A stretch of 12,734 nucleotides of DNA from Actinomycetota bacterium. GTDB lineage: Bacteria; Actinomycetota; Thermoleophilia; Solirubrobacterales; Solirubrobacteraceae. A program made the position numbers and the translations under genes. Positions 7,524 to 12,734 of the stretch are shown here, one piece after another. Under the pieces are notes generated by a model that was given only the letters and a program-made list of their open reading frames with translations, did not search any database and was not told the origin of the DNA. The stretch's first letter is position 1, and the number at the start of each line of letters is the position of its first letter. The stretch covers positions 1-12,734 of the forward strand of contig VAYD01000055.1 in the NCBI GenBank assembly GCA_005883905.1. Direction: 5' to 3'.

Positions 7524-8936
7524 CTAGTTGGGGACGCCGACCCGGGTGCCGCCGGTCTGGACCGCGTAGCCGGTGTAGGTGCCCGGTCCGTTGAGGTCGG
7601 GCGAGTCGTGCGAGTAGGCGATGTGCGCCCAGCCTGAGCCGTCGGTGTCCACACCGAAGTCGTCGAGCAGCTGCCGTCCGCCCGTGCAGGAGATGCCGCC
7701 CTCGCAGACGTCGCCTTTGTGGACCGAGGTGATCGCCTGGGGGGCGCCCCACCCGCCGGTCGTGCCCGCGGTGTTCTGGGCGAACTCCGCATACCAGGTC
7801 ATGTTGGGGCCGTTGGCGTCCGGCGTCCCGTAGAAGACGAGGTCCACGCCGGCCGACGTCGCCGCCAGCCACGGGAAGATGCCGCGCTTGAGGCCGGTCG
7901 CGACGTTGCCCGAGCAGGACCACGTCTGGCCGTGGTCATGCGAGACCGCCGTCCGGACGTTGCGGTCGTCCGACCACGCGTACCAGAGCGACCCGTCGGG
8001 AGCGACCGAGACGTTGGGGAAGTTGTGGTCGAGGTCCTTGCCCCTGGTCAAGGAGCAGGGGACCGGCCGATCCGTGAACGTCCTGCCGCCGTCAGTGGAG
8101 ACCGCGACGAACGCCTCGTCGTAGTTCGAGTCGTTGGCGTCGTGCGGGGCGACGAACGACTGGTAGGCGAAGAAGTCGCCCGGCGCCGCGCCCGCTGGGG
8201 CGTTGCGGTGGTCGATCACGAGGTTGCCGAGCTCGTTGTTCTGGGCCTTGTAGTCCGAGTCGGGAATCGCGCGCGCGGTCTGCACGTACGTGGTGCCGCC
8301 GTCGTCGGAGCGCAGCACGTCGATGTTGTTGGTGACGATGTCGTGGTAGCTCAGCAGCGCCGTGCTGGACCCGTAGGCGGCGATCCACTCGCGATCGTCG
8401 ACCGGCACGCCCTCGACCACCGGCACCTGCGAGAACGTCGTGCCGCGATCCTGGGAGGTCGCGACGTTGATCGACGCCAGGTTAAGACTGGCGACGTAGA
8501 CGTTGAACACACCGGCCGGATTCCTGGCAGGCGCGATCGCGACGTCGATGTCGCCACCGGAGGCGCCGACACCGCCGAACCCGTTCGGCTGACCGCGGTA
8601 CTCGGCCTGCCCGCACGCGCTCGCCCCCGGGCCACCCAGGCCTCCTAGCGCACGCCACGCGTCAGAACCGCTCCCCACGCCGCGCTCGGAGCCGAGGAAG
8701 ACGTCGTTCGCGCGCGAGACATGGATCGCGGGCTCACCGTCGGGGTTCGTCCCGCAGCCCTTCGCGCCGACCGTCGTGGCCTGCGGCTGGCCGAAGGAGA
8801 ACCCGGCCGCGGTGGCGGCGCCGCGGCCGTGCTTTGCGGCGGGTTTGGCAGCGACCGCCGCGCCGGGCACGGCGCCGAAGGCGATCGCGAGGACGAGAAG
8901 GCCGGTCACCCGGCGGAACGTGCGCATGCAGCGCAC
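7524..8936 (-). CDS. Secreted Asp-box (BNR/sialidase-fold) protein
   Basis: This is a 470-residue exported protein. A basic N-terminus followed by a hydrophobic stretch (LLVLAIAFGAVPGAAVAA, ~13-30) looks like a Sec signal peptide cleaved near AVA-AK. Four Asp-boxes (S-x-D-x-G-x-T-[F/Y/W]) lie at 161-168, 210-217, 280-287 and 332-339, spaced as in six-bladed beta-propellers of the sialidase/BNR superfamily. Six cysteines (61, 108, 294, 341, 411, 417) in the mature part could form disulfides. No arginine triad or other catalytic set can be identified by eye, so it may be a non-enzymatic propeller or a glycan- or surface-binding protein; the sialidase name describes the fold only. The start is GTG 8936, with AGGG about 6 nt upstream; ATG 8927 is an alternative. 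Its own terminator is not obvious. Confidence 0.85.
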   Translation of the reverse strand: MRCMRTFRRVTGLLVLAIAFGAVPGAAVAAKPAAKHGRGAATAAGFSFGQPQATTVGAKGCGTNPDGEPAIHVSRANDVFLGSERGVGSGSDAWRALGGLGGPGASACGQAEYRGQPNGFGGVGASGGDIDVAIAPARNPAGVFNVYVASLNLASINVATSQDRGTTFSQVPVVEGVPVDDREWIAAYGSSTALLSYHDIVTNNIDVLRSDDGGTTYVQTARAIPDSDYKAQNNELGNLVIDHRNAPAGAAPGDFFAYQSFVAPHDANDSNYDEAFVAVSTDGGRTFTDRPVPCSLTRGKDLDHNFPNVSVAPDGSLWYAWSDDRNVRTAVSHDHGQTWSCSGNVATGLKRGIFPWLAATSAGVDLVFYGTPDANGPNMTWYAEFAQNTAGTTGGWGAPQAITSVHKGDVCEGGISCTGGRQLLDDFGVDTDGSGWAHIAYSHDSPDLNGPGTYTGYAVQTGGTRVGVPN

Positions 8937-9028
8937 AACGGCCCTGCGGCGCCAAACTTGCCGAGACGGTTCGCGACGTGTCCGCGTGCGAGCCGCTGGT
9001 CCGACAGGTGCGCGCGCAGATCGGCTGC

Positions 9029-9205
9029 CTAGAGCCTGTACTTCTTGCTGATCGCCTCCCGATTCGCCTGTAGTGCCCGAGCGATACCCGGCTTTCGGAT
9101 CCGATGGAGATAGCTGATGACCCAGTCGAGCTGCTGGAGTGCCTGCTCGGCGGCCTCCCGATAGCCGGGGGTGTGCTGCTTGCGCGAGTCCTGCGATGAG
9201 GCCAT
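9029..9205 (-). CDS. Small helical protein of unknown function
   Basis: The gene encodes 58 aa from ATG 9205, with a GAAGGA Shine-Dalgarno about 6 nt upstream that decides this start over the longer frame to 9271. After a polar N-terminus (~1-13) the rest looks like one or two helices: EAAEQALQQLDWVISYLHRI (19-38) is amphipathic, and a basic IARALQANREAISKKYRL (41-58) closes the protein. There are no cysteines, no signal peptide and no membrane segment, so it is probably cytoplasmic. The gene is separated from the three-gene cluster to its right by about 120 nt. I do not recognise the family. Good ribosome-binding site, spacing and codon pattern make it a likely real gene. Confidence 0.65.
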   Translation of the reverse strand: MASSQDSRKQHTPGYREAAEQALQQLDWVISYLHRIRKPGIARALQANREAISKKYRL

Positions 9206-9328
9206 GTGACGTCCTTCGGTGGGCGGCGCGGCCTTTGAGCCTTCAACACGCCGGGCCAGACCCCCGGCCACCTGTCAGTCCGCAGACACTGCCACGGCGT
9301 AGCGCTGCCACTCGCGCCGGCCCCGCCG

Positions 9329-9595
9329 TCAGCGGAGCGCCCCGGCCGGCAGCACGTAGCGGCTCGGCAGAGCCACGCGACGGTTGTCGTGTTGGCGCGC
9401 GCCGTGCAGACCGCTTGGGGTCGTCACGGCGGCTGGCGCCTCGGGCGCTCCGCCATGGGCGATGATCCACTCGACCATCGCGGCCGCGTCCGAACCCGCG
9501 GCGAGAATCGCTGCTCGCTCGACGACATCGCCTCCGGAGCAATGCGGCCGTGCCAGCCCTGCGATCAGATCGCGGATGTGGTCGTCATCGATCAT
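9329..9595 (-). CDS. Small unrecognised protein, last gene of the csp-side cluster
   Basis: The gene encodes an 88-residue protein starting at ATG 9595, which overlaps the upstream gene's stop as ATGA. The N-terminal half (1-48) looks helical: acidic MIDDDHIRDLIAGLARPH, then VVERAAILAAGSDAAAMVEWIIAHGG. The second half is a Pro/Ala/Arg-rich, probably extended tail that ends with a hydrophobic VLPAGALR. The single cysteine is C19. No signal peptide or membrane span is evident. The frame overlap with its neighbour and its comparable composition argue for translational coupling and a shared role. The HGG-PEAP turn after the WII helix looks like a compact domain boundary, but I cannot name the fold. 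Confidence 0.6.
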   Translation of the reverse strand: MIDDDHIRDLIAGLARPHCSGGDVVERAAILAAGSDAAAMVEWIIAHGGAPEAPAAVTTPSGLHGARQHDNRRVALPSRYVLPAGALR

Positions 9596-9780
9596 GCAAG
9601 CCCGTGTCGGGCGCGGCGCGCGGCGCGCAGGCGCTCGTCCGCTGAGGCGGCCTCGCGCTCCAGCTCCCGCATCCGGCCCTCGCTCACCGGCCGCAAGCCG
9701 TAGGCGCGCGCGCGATAGAGGTCCAGGCGCCGTCGCGCGTGCTCGGCCTGCATGGTCAGCTCGGCGAGCCGGTGCTCCAC
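9592..9780 (-). CDS. Small Arg-rich coiled-coil protein
   Basis: The gene encodes 62 aa from GTG 9780, starting 1 nt after the stop of the gene upstream; ATG 9753 (residue 10) is an alternative. Almost the whole protein can be one helical hairpin: residues 1-27 and 34-57 have heptad-like spacing of Leu/Ala/Met with many Arg and Glu, and a GLRPVSEG turn lies between them. It is very basic (about 15 Arg), which could suit nucleic-acid or membrane-surface contact, although Arg-rich proteins are common in GC-rich genomes. It overlaps the next gene by 4 nt (ATGA). No known family was recognised. Confidence 0.55.
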   Translation of the reverse strand: MEHRLAELTMQAEHARRRLDLYRARAYGLRPVSEGRMRELEREAASADERLRAARRARHGLA

Positions 9781-9781
9781 C

Positions 9782-9961
9782 TCAGCCGCCCGCCGCGGCG
9801 GCCCTACGCAGGGCGTCCTGCGCCGCGTCCCGCAGGTCGCCCAGCTCCGCCTGGCGGCGCAGCAGCGCGAGCCGCGCGGGGCCTGTCACGCGCTGCGTGG
9901 CGAGCTTCGTGTTGATCGCGTCGAGTTCGCGGATGGTCTTCTTGATGCTGATGGCCTGCAT
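9782..9961 (-). CDS. Small helical protein, first of a three-gene cluster after csp
   Basis: The gene encodes 59 aa from ATG 9961, with a weak AGAAAGA upstream; an in-frame ATG at 10000 is an alternative but lacks a ribosome-binding site. The sequence is IKKTIRELDAINTKLATQ, a GPAR break near residues 27-30, then LALLRRQAELGDLRDAAQDALRRA. It looks like an antiparallel two-helix coiled coil with a soluble surface. It begins 58 nt after the cold-shock gene on the same strand, so read-through from that gene is likely, and it ends 1 nt before the next gene. I do not recognise the family. Confidence 0.6.
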   Translation of the reverse strand: MQAISIKKTIRELDAINTKLATQRVTGPARLALLRRQAELGDLRDAAQDALRRAAAAGG

Positions 9962-10001
9962 TGGCACGTCTTTCTGCGGGGGCGACGCCTCCGACCTCAT
10001 C

Positions 10002-10016
10002 CGGGCGAGATGCCCG
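10002..10016 (-). terminator. Weak hairpin just after the cold-shock stop codon
   Basis: CGGGC (10002-10006) and GCCCG (10012-10016) form a perfect 5-bp stem with a 5-nt loop, 3 nt beyond the cold-shock stop. There is no T tract, so it may attenuate, protect the mRNA end, or mean nothing. Confidence 0.3.
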
Positions 10017-10019
10017 CGG

Positions 10020-10223
10020 TCAGATCGCCGTGACGTTGACGGCCTTCGGGCCCTTGTCGCCGACCTCGGCGTCATAGGACACCTTGGCGCCTTCGGGGAG
10101 CGACTTGTAGCCCTCGCCCACGATGCCCTGGTGATGGACGAAGAGATCCTTGCCCGGCTCGTCAGGCGTGATGAACCCGAACCCCTTCTCGTCGCTGAAC
10201 CACTTCACGGTTCCAGTTGCCAT
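10020..10223 (-). CDS. cspA: Cold-shock domain protein (CspA family)
   Basis: This is a 67-residue single-domain cold-shock protein, which binds single-stranded RNA and DNA and melts mRNA structure in the cytoplasm. TGTVKWF opens the OB fold. RNP1 is KGFGFI (13-18) and RNP2 is LFVHH (27-31). The length matches the family. The ATG at 10223 is preceded by AGGAGGT at the right spacing. The usual small residues after RNP2 are replaced by QGIVGEG, a variation on the common HxSxI loop. It heads a run of small minus-strand genes and is divergent from a dehydrogenase. The distance to the nearest promoter candidate leaves a leader of roughly 100 nt, as is common for regulated cold-shock mRNAs. Confidence 0.95.
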   Translation of the reverse strand: MATGTVKWFSDEKGFGFITPDEPGKDLFVHHQGIVGEGYKSLPEGAKVSYDAEVGDKGPKAVNVTAI

Positions 10224-10230
10224 GGGTGTT

Positions 10231-10237
10231 ACCTCCT
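10231..10237 (-). promoter_or_regulatory. Shine-Dalgarno of the cold-shock gene
   Basis: On the minus strand AGGAGGT lies 7 nt before the ATG. It is among the strongest ribosome-binding sites in the window, in keeping with high expression. Confidence 0.85.
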
Positions 10238-10328
10238 GTGCGTTGCGAAGCGCGGAGGTGCCGATGAGCAACGACTGCGGACGCTGGCACTGCCGAACGC
10301 CAGGCCCGTTGCCCGGCACGATCGACCC

Positions 10329-10357
10329 AGTGTAGTCCGACCACCGGCCCCCGACAG
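10329..10357 (-). promoter_or_regulatory. Possible promoter of the cold-shock gene
   Basis: On the minus strand CTGTCG (10357-10352) and TACACT (10334-10329) are spaced 17 nt. Transcription would start about 100 nt before the ATG, leaving a leader. The -10 matches 4 of 6 consensus bases and the -35 matches 3. Confidence 0.35.
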
Positions 10358-10452
10358 GATCCTTGACAACTCGCGCACTTCGCGAGGTCGACGCGCTCAG
10401 TGGCGGAGCATCGATACGGTGCCCGTGCCTCATGACTGCGGGCCGCAAGACG

Positions 10453-11430
10453 ATGACGGCGATCGTCCAGGACGAGTACGGCCCCGCGCCCGAGGACGTC
10501 CTTCGAATCGACGAGATCGATACGCCTGCGATCGAAGCGGACGAGGTCCTCGTGCGCGTGCACGCCACCAGCGTCGACCGAGGCACCTGGCACGTGATGG
10601 CCGGCCTGCCCTATCCCATTCGCCTGGCGGGATTCGGCCTGTGGAGGCCGAAGTACCGCAACCCGGGCCGGAACCTCGCGGGGACTGTCGAGGCCGTCGG
10701 TAGCAGCGTGACGGGCTTCAAGCCGGGCGACGCGGTGTTCGGGATCGGCGAAGCCTCGTTCGCCGAGTACGCACGCGCTCGGCCGGACAGGCTCGCGCCC
10801 AAGCCGGCGAACCTGTCCTTCGATCAGGCGGCAGCCGTCCCCATTTCCGCCCTCACCGCTCTCCAAGCGGTTCGGGACCACGGACAGGTCCAGGCCGGGC
10901 GGAGAGTGCTGATCGTCGGCGCGTCGGGAGGCGTGGGCACCTTCGCCATCCAGATCGCCAAGTCCTTCGGAGGCGAGGTCACCGGTGTGTGTAGCGCCGC
11001 GAAGGTGGACGCGGTCCGAGCCCTCGGCGCCGATCACGTCATCGACTACAGCAGCGACGACTTCGCCGATGGCGAGCACCGCTACGACGTGATCCTCGAT
11101 ATCGGAGGCAACCGTCGGCTCGCGCATCTCCGGCGCGCGCTCACCCCCCGGGGCAGGCTCGTCATCGTCGGCGGCGAGACGGACGGGCGATGGCTCGGCG
11201 GCGTCGACCGTCAGTTCCGGGCGCTCCTGCTCTCCCCGTTCGTAGGCCAGAAGCTCGGGACCTTCGTCGCCTCGGAGAACACCGAGGACCTGATGGTCCT
11301 GCGGGGGCTCATCGACTCGGGGCGGCTCGCACCTGCCATCGACCGGTCCTACCCGCTCAGCGAGGTCGCCGCGGCGATCCGCTACATGCTCGATGGGCAC
11401 ACGCGAGGCAAACTCGTCGTCACCGTCTGA
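10453..11430 (+). CDS. Zinc-independent quinone-oxidoreductase-like dehydrogenase (MDR family)
   Basis: This is a 325-residue medium-chain NAD(P)H-dependent oxidoreductase. The GroES-like N-terminal domain (1-~120) contains [13 protein letters not shown] (71-83) and [10 protein letters not shown] (88-97). The Rossmann domain has the [16 protein letters not shown] nucleotide motif (155-170), and the domain closes with RGKLVVTV at the C-terminus. The cysteine and histidine ligands of the catalytic zinc and the four-cysteine structural-zinc loop are absent, which places it with quinone oxidoreductase/RTN4IP1-like enzymes and not with classical alcohol dehydrogenases. Such enzymes reduce quinones or enones; the real substrate is unknown. 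The start is not fixed: ATG 10453 fits the family N-terminus, and ATG 10432 is possible. Neither has a clear Shine-Dalgarno. A perfect TTGACA at 10363-10368 has no good -10 partner. The gene diverges from the cold-shock gene. Confidence 0.88.
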   Translation: MTAIVQDEYGPAPEDVLRIDEIDTPAIEADEVLVRVHATSVDRGTWHVMAGLPYPIRLAGFGLWRPKYRNPGRNLAGTVEAVGSSVTGFKPGDAVFGIGEASFAEYARARPDRLAPKPANLSFDQAAAVPISALTALQAVRDHGQVQAGRRVLIVGASGGVGTFAIQIAKSFGGEVTGVCSAAKVDAVRALGADHVIDYSSDDFADGEHRYDVILDIGGNRRLAHLRRALTPRGRLVIVGGETDGRWLGGVDRQFRALLLSPFVGQKLGTFVASENTEDLMVLRGLIDSGRLAPAIDRSYPLSEVAAAIRYMLDGHTRGKLVVTV

Positions 11431-11493
11431 TCGCTCGATGCGAGTCGCTTGCCCGACGCCCCCTGCAGGAGTACCGTCGGGAGTCGAGCTGAC

Positions 11494-11519
11494 CCTGCGG
11501 GCAAGACATCAGCCGCAGG
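11494..11519 (+). terminator. Inverted repeat downstream of the dehydrogenase
   Basis: CCTGCGG (11494-11500) and CCGCAGG (11513-11519) pair perfectly around a 12-nt loop, 63 nt after the dehydrogenase stop. No T tract follows, so this is a possible but not a classical terminator. Confidence 0.3.
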
Positions 11520-11752
11520 CCCGAAGACCACCGATGCGCAACACCAAACGCGCAGAGGCGGGAAGCCTGGGCCATGACGAAACCCGCGGGGCCAGCCTTG
11601 GTCGTGGCGCGTCGACCGCGAGTCGGGATCACAAGAGACCCAGATCCGGGGTATTTCTCGCGCGGGCCGCGCCCGAAGGAGTAGGGTCGCGCCCCCAGGG
11701 CCCTTTCCCCGCTCCTGCGAAGCGACCTTCGCGCAGCCCACCGCCCGGCCCA

Positions 11753-11772
11753 CCGGCCCAGCGGCGGGCCGG
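11753..11772 (-). terminator. GC-only hairpin after the solute-binding remnant
   Basis: CCGGCCC (11753-11759) and GGGCCGG (11766-11772) form a perfect 7-bp stem with a 6-nt loop, 20 nt beyond the remnant's stop on the minus strand. It lacks a U tract, as is often so in high-GC actinobacteria. Confidence 0.4.
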
Positions 11773-11792
11773 CGTCACCGGCGAGCTACACG

Positions 11793-12377
11793 TCAGCGGA
11801 CCCACAGCTGGTCGACCAGCACGCCCAGGGCGGGGTTGGACTGGTAGTTGCGCACACGCCGGGAGATGATGTCGGTGGACTTTGGCGTGGCCAGGGGGAG
11901 CCACACGGCGCGGTCCGTCAGCTCACGGTCCAGCCGTGCCCACAACGCGTGGCCGGCCGCGGGATCGCGTGGTTGCAGCGCCATGGCATCGTTGACCTGC
12001 CGGTCGATGGCCGGATCACAGAACTCGCAGGCATTTGCGCCGTGGGGGTCTCCAGGTATGAAGAAGCGGCATGTCAGCCGGGCGATGAAGTTCGACGCCG
12101 ACGGCCACGCGGCGCCCCACACGGCGGCGATCACCTGCGCGCCGTTCCGTGAATCGTTGGTGTAGTCGAGGAACCGGGTCAGGCCGAGCAGGCGAAGCGT
12201 CGCGCGGAACCTGAGCCGGCGGAGCACCGATACGACGTAGCGACCGCTCGCGCCATCGTCGGTCGGGCCGACGGTCCCCCACACCCGTATCCGCATGCCG
12301 GCAGTCCCGGACGCGGCGACCAGTCGCCGGGCACGTCGCATGTCCGGGCTGCTCCAACGGCCGTCGTCGCGCGGGTT
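11793..12377 (-). pseudogene. 5'-truncated family 5 ABC solute-binding protein (oligopeptide/nickel type)
   Basis: Only the last ~195 codons of a normally ~500-600-residue lipoprotein or secreted binding protein are present. Family-like sequence begins at about NPRDDGRWSSPDM (12377-12339). It continues through RRARRLVAASGTAGMRIRVWG, WPSASNFIARLTC with FCDPAIDRQV, and LWARLDRELTDRAVWLPL (typical of the C-terminal lobe), and ends with NPALGVLVDQLWVR at TGA 11795-11793. These elements match the C-terminal lobe of SBP_bac_5 proteins, which capture peptides or similar ligands for ABC importers. No signal peptide or N-terminal lobe exists to the right; after only about 45 nt comes the 3' end of a tRNA-Thr. 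The frame stays open into the tRNA but stops being family-like. No permease or ATPase genes are nearby. It is probably a remnant left by recombination or element insertion at the tRNA. Confidence 0.8.
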
Positions 12378-12420
12378 CCGTGCGGACGCATTCTGAGAAA
12401 GAGCTGAGAACAGGCGATGA

Positions 12421-12493
<73 letters not shown>

Positions 12494-12504
12494 GGGGTCG
12501 CCAG

Positions 12505-12510
12505 ACTGTA
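12505..12510 (-). promoter_or_regulatory. Probable -10 box of the tRNA-Thr gene
   Basis: TACAGT on the minus strand ends 11 nt before the tRNA 5' end. No convincing -35 was found at 16-18 nt spacing. The site lies just before the ATG of the divergent membrane-protein gene. Confidence 0.4.
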
Positions 12511-12515
12511 GCGTG

Positions 12516-12734
12516 ATGACGGCGGTCTCTCGGTCCCGCGAACGGCTTGGTGCAGCGACGGTTGCACTGTGGCTCCTCGCGGTCGCGGCGATTGCGATTG
12601 TGCGCGCCGTGGACTCGAGCGCGGTGTCGGTCCACACGCTCGCGTGCTCGCCCGAGGCGATGGCCGCGGGACGCGTGTGGACGCTCGTGACGAGCGGCTT
12701 CATCGTCGCCGGGCCGCCGGTCCCGCAGCTGCTG
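12516..12734 (+). CDS. N-terminus of a membrane protein, possibly rhomboid-like (cut by window end)
   Basis: The first 73 codons of a gene start at ATG 12516 (a GTG lies directly before it at 12513) and run off the right edge without a stop. Residues ~13-29 form a hydrophobic helix (VALWLLAVAAIAIV core) after a basic N-terminus. A polar loop follows with HTLACSPEAMAAGRVWTLVTSGF, and then a second hydrophobic region begins. An AxxGRxWTLVTSGF element after the first helix resembles the start of rhomboid-type multi-span proteins, where RxWxLxT precedes the second helix. With no Ser/His catalytic region visible, the assignment is tentative. The gene is divergent from tRNA-Thr, with 22 nt between them, so the promoters must overlap. 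It has no clear Shine-Dalgarno. Confidence 0.5.
   Translation, partial: MTAVSRSRERLGAATVALWLLAVAAIAIVRAVDSSAVSVHTLACSPEAMAAGRVWTLVTSGFIVAGPPVPQLL

Larger units (their letters stand above)
11431..11792. other. Gene-free stretch between dehydrogenase and solute-binding remnant
   Basis: About 360 bases lie between two same-facing gene ends. Open frames here are Arg/Pro/Ala-rich shadows with no family-like segment. The stretch holds two perfect inverted repeats, listed separately, that could end transcription from either side. I saw no tRNA, direct repeat or mobile-element end. Confidence 0.5.

Noticed and set aside
6058..7527. 489-codon open frame on the plus strand inside the permease
   Set aside because: It is the +2 shadow of the APC permease: very Arg-rich, with no membrane segments or motifs.
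6800..7792. Minus-strand open frame opposite the permease and the end of the Asp-box gene
   Set aside because: It crosses two confident genes and its composition is typical of antisense frames in GC-rich DNA.
7719..8648. Plus-strand open frame opposite the Asp-box protein
   Set aside because: Val/Arg/Gly-rich antisense shadow; the other strand has a signal peptide and four Asp-boxes.
10363..10368. Perfect TTGACA as a -35 for the dehydrogenase
   Set aside because: No acceptable -10 at 15-19 nt spacing; recorded only as a remark in the gene entry.
9384..10703. 439-codon plus-strand open frame across the small-gene region
   Set aside because: It runs antisense to the cold-shock gene and three small genes and into another frame of the dehydrogenase, and has no recognisable domain.
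10162..11400. 412-codon minus-strand open frame opposite the dehydrogenase
   Set aside because: Antisense to a conserved Rossmann-fold enzyme; no ribosome-binding site or motif.
12550..12567. GTGCA/TGCAC inverted repeat
   Set aside because: It lies inside the start of the membrane-protein gene, is only 5 bp per arm and is likely chance.

Overview
This is a GC-rich window with short intergenic gaps and many GTG starts. It most resembles a high-GC actinobacterium, possibly of the Thermoleophilia/Solirubrobacterales type. I infer that lineage from general style: the family 5 solute-binding protein tail, the Asp-box secreted protein and the NarL-type kinase/regulator pair. No phylogenetic marker in the window decides it.

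Layout. Positions 1-1805 (+) hold the 3' part of a large FAD-oxidase/iron-sulfur dehydrogenase of the D-lactate/glycolate type, broken by an internal frame-shifting deletion near 1324. An acetate/succinate-type permease (SatP/GPR1-FUN34-YaaH, 1878-2591) follows on the same strand, and a doubtful small membrane ORF overlaps its stop codon. On the minus strand, 4689-3045 is a translationally coupled two-component pair: a NarL-type histidine kinase and then a LuxR-type response regulator, the regulator again broken by a frameshift. A 62-residue zinc-ribbon protein (4771-4959, +) is divergent from the kinase. Next come a 275-residue protein that looks like two tandem arrestin-like beta-sandwich domains (5833-5006, -), a complete ethanolamine-type APC permease (5957-7507, +) and, convergent with it, a secreted Asp-box (BNR/sialidase-fold) protein (8936-7524, -).

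From 9029 to 10223, five short minus-strand genes are packed together: a cold-shock protein, then three unrecognised small genes with 1-nt or 4-nt junctions, then a separate 58-residue helical protein. A zinc-independent quinone-oxidoreductase-like dehydrogenase (10453-11430, +) diverges from the cold-shock gene. The right end has a gene-poor stretch, a 5'-truncated family 5 (oligopeptide/nickel type) ABC solute-binding protein that ends close to the 3' end of a tRNA-Thr(GGU) gene, and the first 73 codons of a membrane protein that runs off the window.

How the genes may fit together. The dehydrogenase and the SatP-type carrier are a plausible uptake-and-oxidation pair for a small carboxylate. 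The ethanolamine permease has no lyase partner in view. The most notable structural points are the two frame-breaking deletions in otherwise well-conserved genes (real decay or assembly error), the solute-binding-protein remnant beside the tRNA, the compact cluster of tiny genes downstream of the cold-shock gene, and the two-domain arrestin-like protein. No CRISPR array, transposase, integrase or phage gene was seen.
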